Of a DNA stretch of 64,000 bases, positions 1 to 11,689 are shown in pieces. A model generated the notes under the pieces. That model was not told where the DNA came from. It did not search any database and saw only the letters and a program-made list of their open reading frames with translations. The position numbers were made by a program, and so were the translations under genes. How positions within the stretch are numbered: position 1 is the first letter of the stretch; each line of letters begins with the position of its first letter. Origin of the DNA: Nephrocerus scutellatus (Eukaryota; Arthropoda; Insecta; Diptera; Pipunculidae); the NCBI GenBank assembly GCA_947095585.1, contig OX352763.1, positions 38,986,010-39,050,009 on the forward strand. The letters run 5' to 3'.

Positions 1-1256
1 TTTACTCAAAACCACAACGAAAGTTGGCTAACCATTTTGGTTAACAATGGAAACGATAAGTAGACAACTACGACCTAACATTTCCCATTTTTCCGCCGAG
101 AAGAGTCGATTAAGCACACTCCATTGTACTGGAGGGTTTTTTAATGTTGTGTTGAGGTTAAGTGCTACAAGTTTGGCTGTCGACTCTATTAGGTATTTTT
201 GTGAGGTTTGCAGATAAAACCTGTATATGCCTCATTTGTGGACTCATTAAAGACTCAAACCAACAGAAAATCAAGGAAATAAAATGTTAGTGTTTATACT
301 CCATGGCACAGTCAGTAACAATAAGTGAAATGTGGTGCTAAAGAATACCTTCAAATATGAGAGTACGTATTTCGGGCTAGTATCAAATAAACGTTGTACA
401 CATAATAAAAGTGAAACAAAGCAACGTTAGAAAAAAATTATTCTTAAATGATTTTTGTTGTGTTTTGATTCTTTCTGTCTGATAAAATCTGAGTCCAGTT
501 CTAGAAATGTAGAAATTAAAAAATTGCGATCACAATCAAAACTCGAAACAACCCGAATGTGCCTTGAAGTGCGAGTAATTTGCAAATATCCACAGGGATG
601 TATAATTAGAAAATTTCCATTTTGTTTTGAATCAAGGACACAGTCGTTTGCCTCCATAAGATTAAGCCAATTAGGTTAAACGATTGTCAGGACGTTTCTT
701 TTGCTATTTGCCTCCAGTTTGCTTAGCACCAATTAGTGTTACGATGTTGCAAACAAAACACTTGAATACCCACTTAAATACCCAGTACTCGTAGACGACA
801 TTAATGTGGAATGCTCGTGGTCATTGCATTTGCACAAATTTTAATTTAAATTCAAGCATTGTGTGATGGTGTTTTTGTAAGTGGTTGGAACTGTATATTG
901 TGAGATCAGTATGAAGTTGTTATTATTTTTAAAGCCATTACCTATCCTTTTCTAATTATTTTTTTATTTTTCCGCTACAATAGTTGACAATAAATCTAGT
1001 AAGTACGTTATTCAAAACATAATAAGGTGCTGAGTTTACGCGCACAACAATATGCAAAAAGACAAAAATAACGTTTAAGGAATGATAACACATCACACCA
1101 CCACAGATGCATTCGACTAAAAAAAGAATCAGTTCTCGTAACTAAATAAAACAACTCGCAAATTATGACTGAAACCCATAGAGTACGTATTCATTCTCGA
1201 TAACCAAAAAAATATATTGTTTACCTAAAGCAAAAAGTTGAACTAAAATTAAGTTA
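1..1256. other. AT-rich non-coding sequence, nothing recognised
   Basis: No protein family, RNA gene or repeat shared with the rest of the window was recognised here. Open stretches of about 75 codons on both strands near 430-680 overlap each other and show no recognisable motif. The segment ends where an inverted RTE fragment starts. Confidence 0.5.
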
Positions 1257-1352
1257 ATGGACCAATGATGATTTTAGCGTATGGGACTATTCTGTCTGGG
1301 AGGATAGAGGAGAAAACCTTATACGCAGTACTTAACAACTTTATCTCCTTAT
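1257..1352 (-). mobile_element. RTE-like LINE, inverted reverse-transcriptase fragment
   Basis: This piece matches, in the same orientation, the minus-strand RTE copy at about 6630-6745. On the minus strand it encodes the reverse-transcriptase segment around TAYKIFSSIL and the following DRIAPYAKVI stretch. It is joined head to head with a plus-strand copy of the same family that starts in the endonuclease C-terminus, so the two come from different insertions or from a rearrangement. Too short and damaged to be functional. Confidence 0.7.
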
Positions 1353-3158
1353 GGAGCCACTCGCAACCAGATAGACTACGTGTTGATAGACCGCCGCCAC
1401 AAACCGAACCTGATTACGGTACGAACGTACCGATGTGCCAACATCGACTAGGACCCCTATCTTGTTGGTATGGTGCTCCGAGCGCGGATTACATCATCAC
1501 GAAAGACTGCATCCGCGAATCAGATTCGAGTCAACATGGTTGCTCTTTGCAACGAAGAGACCAGAAACAACTACCGTCAAGCGATAGAACTCGCAAAGCA
1601 AAGCGACCAATGCAACAATCTCATAGAACGCGGGCACGCGAAGATGAATATAAGGCGAAAGAAAGCAGCCGGGGAGAAGAATCTCGTCCGTGAACTAGAA
1701 CAGTACATAGAGCAAGGACCGCACCAGGCGCGGAAGTTCTACCAAAGAGTCCGCGGTATGATGGAATATACACCGCGTTGCACATACTGCAAAGAAAAAG
1801 TGGGTAATCTGATCACCTATCTTAAAGGCATCTAAAAGCGATGGGAAGATCACTTTCATGAATTGCTTAATGGGCAGTTAACTGAGGAATTAAAGGCTCC
1901 ACCAATGACCTTAGATATTCTATGGTGCCGCCACCAAGCATAGACAAAGTTAGCAGAGCAAAAAATCGGCTCAAAAATAATAAGGCCTCTGGATCTGAGG
2001 GGATACCAGCAGAACTGATTAAATTAGGAGGCCCCACAATACACCAAGCAATTCATGAAATAAGAGTGCAAGTATTGCAGGAAGAAGCTATGCCAGAAGA
2101 CTGGCGAAGAGGCATCCTGTGCACAATAAATAAGAATGGAGGTATCACAAAATGCAGCAATTATCATGGTATAACGCTGATGAGTACCGCGTACCAAATT
2201 TTCTCCTCTATCCTTCAAGACAGGATAGCCCCATATGCTAAAGTTATCATTGTTCCAAACCAGTGTGGCTTCATCCCAGGCAAATCAACAACTGATCTGA
2301 TTCACATTCTTAGGCAGGTGAGTTTCATAACTCACTACACCATCTTTTTATAGACTTTAAAGCCGCCTATGATAACATAGCCAGGGTATAACTTTATAAA
2401 GCCATGAGAAATTTCGCTATCCCAAATAAACTGACACGACTATGTAGGAATTGTTTGCCCCGTATGTGAGGAAGGACGATCCTGGAGACTTTATAATGAT
2501 GAAGTCTACGAGCGTTACCGCGATGTCGACATCGTGAAGAAATTAAGCTAGGTAGGCTCCTAGCTCGCATGAGCGCAGAGGATGCTGCTCGAAATCTGGA
2601 CCGGTGGAGAGATTTTTTGCGGAAGTCCAGGACCGGACACCGGTTGTAGAGTCAAATACGATGATGATGATGACTATGTAGATTGACCATTACCAATGTT
2701 ATAAGAAAAGTAAAAATAGCCTGATATATAAGACAATGGTCATACCAGTACTTACATATGGATCCAAGCTTAGCATAAAGCATTCCTCTTAACCGCGTTC
2801 GAGAGAAAAGTTTTACGGAGAATTGTTGGTCCCGTATGTGAGGAAGGACGATTCCGGAAACTCTATAACGATGAGATCTACGATTGTTACCGCGATGTCA
2901 ATATCGTGAAGAGAATTAAGCTCGGTAGTCTCCGGTGGGCAGGACACCTAGCTCGCATGAGCAAAGAGGATCCTGCTCGGAAAGTCCTTTGCGGTAGGAT
3001 TTATGGAACACGACAGCGAGGCTGGCCAAGCCTTCGCTGGAAGGATGGCGTAGACTAGGGCGCCCAGAGTTTAGGGATGCAAAACTGGATGACATCGGCT
3101 TGAAATCGGGACCGGAGGAGATAGTTTTGCGGGAGGCCAGGACCGGATATGATGATGA
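1353..3158 (+). mobile_element. RTE-like LINE copy 1, degenerate
   Basis: This is a 5'-truncated, decayed non-LTR retrotransposon that would encode an AP-type endonuclease plus reverse transcriptase. In order it shows the endonuclease C-terminus (reads NQIDYVLIDRRH in one frame), the charged linker (1470-1835), reverse-transcriptase fingers with NNKASGSEGIPAELIK (1922-2353), and a C-terminal region lacking its middle part, since the join near 2720 skips several hundred bases found in the copy at 26.6-29.2 kb. The 3' end near 3158 is a short GATGAT tail, as in other copies and as is usual for RTE-clade elements, which carry short repeats instead of poly(A). Frames change several times and the YADD region is missing, so it is inactive. 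A second, shorter copy is nested within it. Confidence 0.85.
2448..2671 (+). mobile_element. Nested 224-bp 5'-truncated RTE copy with 10-bp TSD
   Basis: The bases gactatgtag at 2438-2447 are repeated exactly at 2672-2681. Between them lies only the 3' end of an RTE copy, from the PVCEEGR region through the GAT-repeat tail. If the insert and one duplicate are removed, the outer element reads through the same way as the copy at 28230-28270. This is the expected mark of target-primed insertion of a 5'-truncated element into an older copy of its own family. Confidence 0.85.
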
Positions 3159-4573
3159 ATGTTTAATTTCAATTCGAAGTCCAAAGCTTCAACCAAAGAA
3201 ATACTATAAAAGGTAGTATTCAAAATTTCTTGTGAAATGCTCGGAAAATCTTATTTTTCTCCTGCCAGTCATAATTTCAATGCGTTAAGTTTTATTTTTT
3301 CGAATATTATTACAAATTTTTTGCTTTGTTAACCTTAAATACAGAATTATATAAGCGTCACGTATAAATGCACAGTCTAATAGTTAAAAACGAATACCCT
3401 ATTTACGGATAGAAGAAGGGAATCGTATATTAAAAAACACAGTCTTATTAGGTACATAATTAGTAATATCTTTTAATCGTTGATATGCCTGTAATTTTAC
3501 AACTGAAACATATGAAGTCCATTACGATCACTGCACTCTAATTAAGCCAAACATCAACTGCTTTTTCTGCTTTTTGTTCACTAAAGAAATAGAAGAATTC
3601 TGCTTAAACTTCGAAATATTTACTTCCATTGCCTCAAGCTGTTGACTCCATTACCCTACCATTACCATAAAGAAAACCGACAAAAGAAGCAATAAATGCA
3701 GACATTTGAAATAAATATCGAAAGTGGTTTGGGTCAGAAATGGCCACCGATTATATAGTCTTACTCCAACAGTTTACAATTCTATACCAATTCTAAGCGA
3801 AATTACAGAATTTAGAGCACACATTTCAGTTGAGTTGCGTTCGAAAATAACCCTTCAGAAATAAATCATGTCCTTGGCGTTTTTATTCCAATTAGTAAGA
3901 AAAATTCTCCTTGTAGCCAACTGCACATCTGTAAATAATGGACGAAAGCAGCATCACGGCGCGTAGAATGAAATGTGAATAGCTTCCCTAGCAGATTGCT
4001 GGTCGTTAGCCGTGATACGTTTTAAGCAGTTCATTAATTGCAGTACAAATTTCCTTCTTCAAAAAGGCTGTACATTGAAAAAATTTCGAAAAAGATTTTT
4101 AGTCGCTCGATGCAGATGGTTTATTAAGAGCGCGTTACAACTGCATTATATTCCAACCCGAAACTGAGACAACGGTTAAGCCGTAAACGTGCCAAGGTTT
4201 TAGTGGAACGAAAATTAAGATCAACCAGTTTTCCTTCGTCATCATGTGATATGTATGTTGTGTACAATGAAGTACTGAAGAGCAAACTTACTGGTTCGGT
4301 TAAGAAATGAAATGTAAAATTACACCATATTACCGTTTGCATATAGAACGCGAAATCGAAACCACAGTAGAAAAATCTTAATAAAAATGAAACGCGCTAT
4401 TGGTTTCATCTTATATCTGAGTTAGAAATCATTCTCTTTCCAATGCACAACAAAGCGAGATTTACTATGTTAACTTTGGATAGATTTGATGTATTTACCA
4501 CAACTGATAATCAAAGTATTAAAAGGCGAATAAATGCTTTAGAAGTGTGTGTTGTGATAGTGCGATAAGGGAG
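3159..4573. other. AT-rich non-coding sequence
   Basis: No gene or recognised repeat. A 72-codon open stretch on the minus strand at 4124-4342 has no recognisable motif and is not called as a gene. Confidence 0.5.
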
Positions 4574-6925
4574 TATCACCATATTTAGCTCTACAACCGG
4601 GGTCCGGTCCTGGCCTCCCGCAAAAAGTGTCTCCACCGGTCCCGATTTCCAGCCGATGTCGTTCCAACGTAGGCTTGGCCGGCCTCGCTGTCATGTTCCA
4701 TAAATCCTACCTCAAAAAACTTCCCAAGCAGGATCCTTTTCGCTCATGGGATCTAGGTGCCCAGTCTACCGGAGCCTACCAAGCATAATTTTCTTCACGA
4801 TGTCGACATTGCAGTAACGCTCATAGATCTCATCATTATAAAGTCTCTGGTATCGTCCTTCCTCACATACGGTGCCAACAATACTCAGTAAGACTTTTTT
4901 TTCGAACGCGGCTAAGAGGTTAGAGTGCTTTTTGCTAGGCACCCAAGTCTCGGATCCATATGTAAGTACTAGTATGATCATTGCCTTATAAATCAGCAGC
5001 TTGAATGTTATGGTTAGGTTCTTGGATATGAAGAAGAGTCTTGACAGACTATAGTAGGCTTTGTTGGTTTTAAGCATCCGTGCGCGTATTTCTGGTTCCA
5101 TGCTGTTATCGGCTGCTATAGCTGACCCGAGATAGTTTAAGGAGTGCAGTCCTTCTACTCGTAGACGTGGCCACCATGTACTTTGTTTTGCTCTCATCTA
5201 TGTGTAGCCTCAGATTTCGTGCCGCCTGCTCTATCTGGATGAAGGCTTCCTGTGCCATCCCCTTGTCGGAGTCCGTTATAGATGTTGAATGGGTTTTTTT
5301 TTTTTTTTTAAAGACTCATTGCCAAGGGATAAGACCCTGAATGACTTTCGTCACGGCAATAAGTTGGGCTATGTCCTTTATTAAAATTAAAAATTAAAAA
5401 AATTCGAAGGAATGTGATTTACAATATAATACATTCCTCACGAAACTAAAACGACGCGAGTCCAAATACTTTTATCAATTAATCATGGTCAGGGAAAACT
5501 ACAAAAAACCTTGACCCAGAAAATATTACAAAATAAACAACAAATATCATAAATAATACAAAAAATAATAATTTTTTTATATAAAATAATCTTATCCTCT
5601 AATGAACACTACGGTCGTCCTTCAGGAAGTTGTTTACAGCTAATTTGAAGGCCTGTAAATTATAAGATTCGGGAAATACGGAGTCGACCAATTGATTCCA
5701 CATCAAAGTCACTCTCGGATAAAAGGACGATTTGAAGAGTTGGGTTCTACGTGAGAAAGGTTTTAAGGCAAATCTATGTTGATTAGACCTCAAACGAGTG
5801 TTAACGTTGCTGACAAAAGGACCTGGGAATAGAGAACGGGTTTCTGAAGAACATCTACCGTTGTAAAATTTGTAGAAAACAGATAAAGCTCCAACATTAC
5901 GTCTATGCTCCAAAGAATAAAGAGATGAAGTAATTGCTACATCGTTTATCAAACGGATAACTCTATTTTGAATTCCATCAAGATGAACCAAATGCGATCT
6001 TGGAGCCCCACCCCACACAAATGAATTAAATTCTAAAATTGGTCTAACATAAGATTTATATAATCTTAATACTTCAGAGGGGCTGAAGTAAAAATTACAA
6101 CGTCTTATAAAGCCCAAGCATTGGCTCGCTCTTTTTGAGATTTCATAAATATGTTCCTTCCAGGAAAGTTCACTAGAAATTTGCAAACCTAACATCTTAA
6201 GTGAAACTGATCTCGCAATAGTGGCACCATTAATTACTGGTGCTTCGTAATGCTGAATTGCCTTTTGAGAAAAAAGACAAGCCTGGAATTTATTTGGGTT
6301 AAATTCTACTCTATGACATCTGCCCCAATCAAGAATAACTTGAATGTTCGACGGAATTGTCGAATTCATTAATTCACGCGAACAAATCAAGCGAGGATTG
6401 CATTCTTTTTGACTAACAAACTCCATGGAAGCCGATAGTGATCCGGATATTTTTACTTGGCTAATAACATTGGTCATGTTCGACCTACATAGTCGTGTCA
6501 GTTTATTTGGGATGCCGAATTTTCTCATGGCTTTATAAAGTTCTACTCTGCCTATGCTATCATAGGCGGGTTTAAAGTGAGTTTTGAAACTCTAGACATT
6601 TTCCTGGGATGAAGCCACACTGGTATGGACCAATGATGACTTTAGCGTATGGGGCTATCCTATCTTGAAGGATAGAGGAGAAAATCTTATACGCGGTACT
6701 CAACAAAGTTATGCTACGATAATTGCTGCAGTATATCTCCTTTCTTATGTATGGATAACATTCGTCATCGAACCAGTCGTTCCGATTTCTACAACTACTG
6801 TCTAATATGGAGTCAGCAGTACTAATGGCAGTATTTTTAAGGCGTGTTCTGACGAACTTTTGGTTGTTGTGTAATTTTATGGCTTGCGTGTAACGTACAA
6901 GTACTTCTAAGTTACGCAATCTTTA
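4574..6925 (-). mobile_element. RTE-like LINE copy 2, degenerate, interrupted by a Jockey-like LINE
   Basis: Minus-strand copy of the same RTE-like family. Its 3' end lies near 4574 and reads, on the minus strand, the CCGGTTGTAGAGC segment shared by the family. The C-terminal reverse-transcriptase part is open at 4766-5197. The 5' part at 6572-6919 joins the linker motif RNDWFDDEC directly to the SNYR-ITLLSTAYKIFSS segment, so about half a kilobase between them has been deleted relative to the copy at 27.3-28.0 kb. The element is split at 5293-6424 by another LINE. The catalytic centre is not intact and it cannot be active. Confidence 0.85.
5293..6424 (-). mobile_element. Jockey-like LINE, 5'-truncated, inserted in RTE copy 2
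   Basis: A long open frame on the minus strand (5599-6528, 309 codons) encodes the C-terminal half of a Jockey-like reverse transcriptase. Recognisable stretches include LGLQISSELSWKEHI, YKSYVRPILEFNSFVW and LEHRRNVGALSVFYKF, all typical of this group. The first roughly 35 codons of the frame belong to the RTE host copy (GIPNKLTRLC, TNVISQVKISGSL), so the open frame is an accidental chimera. The 3' end is a poly(A) tail, seen as a T run at 5294-5309. The possible duplication is only 4 bp (atgg at 5289-5292 and 6425-6428), so the exact ends are uncertain. The long open frame suggests this copy is younger than most in the window. Confidence 0.8.
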
Positions 6926-7849
6926 TGCTATAGTATTCTTTCGGCCCAGTTAAGTTCGAATTTTGTAAGCTATTTTAAAATTAACCAATGCAACGCATTT
7001 CTTTCAGTAATAAAACACACAGATTCACATACTGAATTAAATTAAATTTTGAGGTGGACTGATGTATTTGTGCACACTGTTTCCTAATGCCCACCAACTG
7101 ACATAATTCCGAGTTATCCTCTACAATCCCTTTGACTTTGTGCAAGGAAGAAAAAGGTGTCGAACCGGTTGGCACATTAGAGAAAATTTATAATTTGGTG
7201 TCCGACAACAAACATTTCTCCAAACGCACCCATCTAATTGCGCAATCTAATTTGAATAATCTCCGATGAGTACCTTGCAAATTAGCACACGAACAGAGAG
7301 AGCTAAGGGAGGCCCGCAGCTCAACATGTCCTTACGCACAATGGAATTAGTTGAGCAGTGAATTCGCAACAGACACGCATACAAATGTTCGTGGCGTGAT
7401 TTGAAATTATAATGAATGCTATGTGACAAAAGTCGACCTTCAATCTGTGGCCGCCGAACAAGGAAATTTTATTTCCATTTCCAAACAAGAAACTTAAAAC
7501 AACCCCAGTTTTTGTGCTTTTCCTTGTGACAATTTAAGACGACGACGAAAACTTTTGATAAAACTCTAATTCCACTGGGAAGAAAAGCAAAAAGAAATTC
7601 TCGTCAATATTCATTAGAGGAGACAGTGAGGTTGATGTACATTCGAATAAAGAATGTGATGTAAGATTTCTTAAGTGTAATATAGTATATTACATAACGA
7701 GCTAGGAATGTGGACGTTATCGTGCGAGTTAGAAGCTTAAGGCACGAGGCGGTAGCCCAGTCTGGCAATCTAACGATAGGCACTTTTCAGCGAGTAATGT
7801 AGGCTATTTTTTACACGAGCAAAACAATTTCTCTGATATACTGCTCATT
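6926..7849. other. Non-coding sequence, nothing recognised
   Basis: No recognisable gene or shared repeat. The open stretches here are 60-64 codons and carry no motif. Confidence 0.45.
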
Positions 7850-7887
7850 CACAATGCAGTACTACTGTGGGAATGTGTGTACGCTTG

Positions 7888-7963
7888 TTAACACACTAGT
7901 GTGGATAATGCCACATGGGTAGGCTATAGCGTATGAAACAGTCATTTTCGTCTATGGTCGTGT
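7888..7963 (+). repeat. Dispersed repeat F, copy 1
   Basis: About 75 bp here is shared, same orientation, with 19257-19328. Shared blocks include taacacactagtgtg, ataatgcc, ggctatagcgtat and tatggtcgtgt with small changes between them. No coding potential. It could be the edge of a transposon not otherwise visible. Confidence 0.6.
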
Positions 7964-7984
7964 TTAAATATATATGAGTTTTAA

Positions 7985-8480
7985 AGCTTTTTTAAAACTA
8001 CAGGAGATGACTTGATAATGTGCGAACACCACCTTATCTCAAAAATTTGTTCAGATGAAAGGATGTCTAATGAATGGAATCTTAACATTGTATTGGAGAG
8101 AATTAAGCGTAACTCTCAGGTTCTTACCTCTATTTAACTGCTGGTGGCGAATATGGGATTGGTAGTTAACGAGGGCAAGGAATACAAGAAGGGACACCCG
8201 ACAACTACATATTGATCAGACTGTCACAACAGACAGCTATAATGTTGATGTAGTAAGGCATTTTGCCTGTCTAGGCTCCGCTATAACATCTAAGTATGAC
8301 ATCAACTAACAAACCAAACGAGTTATCACTCAGTCGATATTTCTTTGTGCCAATCTCTTTTTATTTTGGCTAAAAAGGAAATTGTGTAGTAATGCCATCT
8401 ATCGGACCACTAATAGACCTGATTCATCCCTGTCCTTCTCTATGGCACTGAACAATGGACTCTATCGCGGACGGAATTAA
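7985..8480 (+). mobile_element. LINE remnant, reverse-transcriptase C-terminal region
   Basis: Badly frameshifted coding remnant. The stretch at about 8150-8200 reads MGLVVNEGK, and 8237-8310 reads like YNVDVVRHFACLGSAI, both typical of the region just after the catalytic YADD in a common insect LINE group (family consensus close to VVxDFVYLGSAI). It is followed by a region resembling the usual TLYKSLILPVLLYGAE segment in broken frames. No intact frame exceeds a few dozen codons. The clade is not assigned. Confidence 0.6.
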
Positions 8481-9721
8481 TTAAATAAAATAATAAAAAT
8501 GATTTCTTTTTAAATAAACTTACGCTTTGTACACTGACTGATTCAGCGATGAATATAATGCCAACTTTCGTTATTTACCATAATAGATGTTTTAACATCT
8601 ATTCCAATGCAGTTGTAGCGGCTACACGACTCTGCTTTACGATATTTTTTACTCGAAAAACTTTAACGACCATCTCATTCCGGAGACAAGGATGAAAAGG
8701 AAGACGACTTTGATGGAAGTCGTTCCAGTTTTCAGCATTAAAATTTATGAACGGATACCATCAACGGAAGCTCATCACCATAACGATGACGATGTTCATG
8801 ACGAAGATGATCATTTGTGTTCCAAGACGCTATCATTACAAAGTCCATTATGTTTTATTTATTTCGTGATATTTTTCTATGCCAGATAGATGAATAATAT
8901 AATGTCGGTGAATATTTTTTGAAGATGATGTGGAAACTTTGACTGAGCATCTCCGAAACTATTCTGGAAAAAGTCATTAAAAGCAGAATGAGATATAGCT
9001 TCCTCAAAAAATTAAGCAGGACCTTTTTAACGCTGAGGGTGAAAAGCTGATTAGTAATAACTATGGTAATATAAGCGCACCCTGAAAAGACATTTAGCTG
9101 AGAATGAGAATGTTGTCCTACTGAAAGCAAAGTTCTCATTTGGATGGACCACGGCAAAAGTTCGGCCACCGTGACAGGATTTTTTATGGGTTTATAGTGC
9201 ACTTTTTCATTGCTAGAATAGCAAATAATAAAGATATGTCTGGCAGCACTATACATCGACCAGTTTTAAGTTTCTTCTGCACTTTTTATTATCCGAAACG
9301 TACCTACTTTTTCGTGCACCACACAACAACACAACCGCTTTGGAATCTGATCTTTTTGGATCAATGTGCGTAGTCTTTAATAGCATAAGCTGGGGAAGCA
9401 TTCAGAATTATAACTTTTGCTAAATATACATATCTGTAGCTGGATAACTAGCATATTTCCACTTAACATTTGATGCACTTTGAGATGAAAATAAGAATAA
9501 TTATGTCTCGCGTAGAAGAATTAAATAGTTTAACGATTTGACCATTAATATAAAAATGGGCTCAATATGCTTACATCGCCTTTTCCTCTTTAACACTTTT
9601 ATGGCAATTTTATGATTCATGATTTTAAAAAAAAAAATCCGAAGGAAAAGACGTTGCTGTTAGAAGAGCTTAGGTTAATGGTTGTGGTCTTGAAATTGTT
9701 TACAACTTTTTTATTTCGATA
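8481..9721. other. AT-rich non-coding sequence
   Basis: No recognisable family. Open stretches at 8692-8889 (plus) and 8855-9256 (minus) overlap on opposite strands and show no known motif. They are not called as genes. Confidence 0.45.
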
Positions 9722-10690
9722 TTAACTGGTGATCAAAATAATAGGTAACAGGGCTGCAATGAACTGGCAATACTGATTCCTCACAATTGTTTGTTTGTTT
9801 TGAATGCAATAAATACCGTTATTTTATTATCGATGTTGCCGATCTTTTGACATGCGGTATGCTCTGTTATTTCTTATTAGTTGAGTGTAACAGGTCAAAG
9901 GCTAAGATCACTTCCGTTTACGCGTGATTGAACTAATAGGTAATTTTTAGTTTTTTGTGAAATTTTTCCTTAAATGTTAAACGAAAGGTAAATTAATTAA
10001 TGCTTTAAGCAATAGTAGGTACTATTTAACAGAAATATATTTATAAGCGGATTGCTGATGGGTCGAAACAGACACCGCAGTGTTGAAGAACGTCGCATCG
10101 TCCATGGGCTAAGAGCGCAGGGAAAAACCGTAAAATTTATTGCCGAGGTCCTAGGCAGGTCGGTGAATTTCGTCGCACAAGAAACCAGAGGACGACCCAA
10201 GAAATCTGGCTCAATCACAGACAATCAAATTATTCTACTAACAAAAAGAGACCAATTCAAATCTTCAAAGACCATTGCAGCTTCAATACGTAATGTAATC
10301 AGTGCCCCAATTGTAAGAAGAAGGTTACAGGATAGTAAATTACCGGGCAGAATCGCAAGAAAAGTCAGCAAAAAAAGGTTAGGAAGCAGTTTGCGAAAAA
10401 CTTAAGAAGCCACACAATTCAAAATGTTCAAAACATTTTATGGAGCGATGAAACCAAAATTAATCTCTTCGGTTCTGATTGTAGAAGGAATGTTCTTCGA
10501 CCCAAAGAAAAGAGGTTTCACCCCTCATTATACAAAAAAAACCGTAAAACATGGAGGTGAAATTGTCATGTTGTGGGACAGTTTTTCTTGCTTTGTGGTT
10601 GGACTAATTGTTGTGATTCAAGATAACATGACAAAAGAAATTTATCGTTATATTCTTGAAAATAATATGCTGCCATATGATATATGATAT
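9722..10690 (+). mobile_element. Tc1-like DNA transposon, 3'-truncated, frameshifted transposase
   Basis: The left end carries ctggtgatcaaaataata near 9725, resembling the terminal inverted repeats of Tc1-like elements. The transposase would bind these ends and carry out cut-and-paste transposition at TA sites. The N-terminal part (10052-10405) has the helix-turn-helix region RSVEERRIVHGLRAQGKT and a GRPKK linker (10190-10204) typical of Tc1. The first catalytic aspartate lies in WSDE at 10441-10452 in another frame, and the frame changes again before KHGGEIVMLW (10550-10580). The second Asp and final Glu/Asp region is missing because the element stops at about 10690, where a family A repeat begins. 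No matching right inverted repeat was found, so it is a dead fragment. Confidence 0.8.
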
Positions 10691-10695
10691 AATCA

Positions 10696-10877
10696 TACCC
10701 CGAGGTCCGAGGGGCCTCAATAGTATTGTCACCGGAAATATACATATGTGCAAAATTTCAATAAAATCGAGCTATGAGAAGTGGGTTAAAAATTGATCAG
10801 AAAATCTGACCAGCCACCCAGCCAGCCACCCAGCCAGCCAGCCACGTGCACGAGAAGTTAATATAGAGAATTTAAAA
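10696..10877 (-). mobile_element. Family A modular element, copy A1 (truncated)
   Basis: Contains one module (GC-rich core near 10700, then ttgtcaccggaaatacat), the atcgagctatgagaagtggg segment, a CCAGCCA simple-repeat tract (10809-10843) and the conserved terminus gaagttaatatagagaat at 10855-10872. It abuts the broken end of the Tc1-like transposon. Confidence 0.75.
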
Positions 10878-11029
10878 ATATAATTTACCTATTATTATCA
10901 GCAACTGGCATTTGATATAAATTCTATATTGTTTATAAAAATCACACGAATAAAAATAAAAATAAAATATTATTTAAAGAATAACTGTAAAATAATGTGT
11001 TTTGTTTGATAAAAAAAGGTTAAAAGGTT

Positions 11030-11665
11030 ACAGCCTTAATCCAGCCTGTTCCTAAAAAAGGCGAAACGTCATCTCTTTCCTCGTACCGACCCATTGCACT
11101 AACATCTATACTCTCCAAGGTCATGGAAACTCTGATCAATCGTAAGCTTATGCAATACCTTGAACCACTTGTAATCCTTAGCCACCAGCAGTGCGGTTTT
11201 CGTAGGCAACGTTCTACAAGTGACCTGATGGCTTTTCTTATCGCACTGAAATGTGGAACCAGTCTATTCACAAATTTCTCTAAATTCTCGGTATGTGCAT
11301 AAACAATAAGCTTCGTTGGAACGACCACATATTTGCCATCGCCAAAAATGCTGCGAGATGTTTAGGTTTCCTAAAACGGTGCAAGATGTACTTCACTCCT
11401 TCAGATCTGGCTACTATTTACAAGGCGTATATTCGCCCTAAACTTGAATACAACTGTATTGTCTGGGCAGGTGCCTCCAAGACCACATCTACTAGACATC
11501 TGCTAGACATCTACTAGACAATCGAATCGCTTGAACATCGTAGGAAGGTTTCCTGCCTGTCACTGTTTTATCGCTTTTTCCACAAGCGGTGTGCAGAAAC
11601 GCCTGCACGATTAAATGCGCTGAAGCCAATTTGTCATGACTTTTTTACATAAATCGGTCCTTATA
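11030..11665 (+). mobile_element. Jockey-like LINE with internal deletion
   Basis: The first part translates to SSYRPIALTSILSKVMETLINRKLMQYLE-type sequence followed by CGFRRQRSTSDLM, which is the reverse-transcriptase fingers and palm of a Jockey-like element. Near 11275 it jumps directly to the C-terminal domain (11293-11517: NKLRWNDHIFAIAKNAARC, then YKAYIRPKLEYNCIVWAG). The central part containing the catalytic YADD-type motif is deleted. It is closely similar in DNA to the copy at 23.87-25.13 kb, and both are inactive. Confidence 0.8.
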
Positions 11666-11689
11666 CCTTTTTTACATAAATTCGCTTTT

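Noticed and set aside
427..679. Overlapping open stretches on opposite strands (about 75 codons each)
   Set aside because: Mutually antisense, no motif, size expected by chance.
1257..3158. Twin-priming inversion of a single RTE insertion
   Set aside because: The inverted 5' piece is from the reverse transcriptase, which lies downstream of the endonuclease part it precedes, and the same RT region is also present in the plus copy; order does not fit.
8692..8889. 65-codon plus-strand open stretch with a His/Asp-rich run
   Set aside because: No recognisable domain and no transcript signals; the His/Asp run comes from a simple CATGAC-type repeat.
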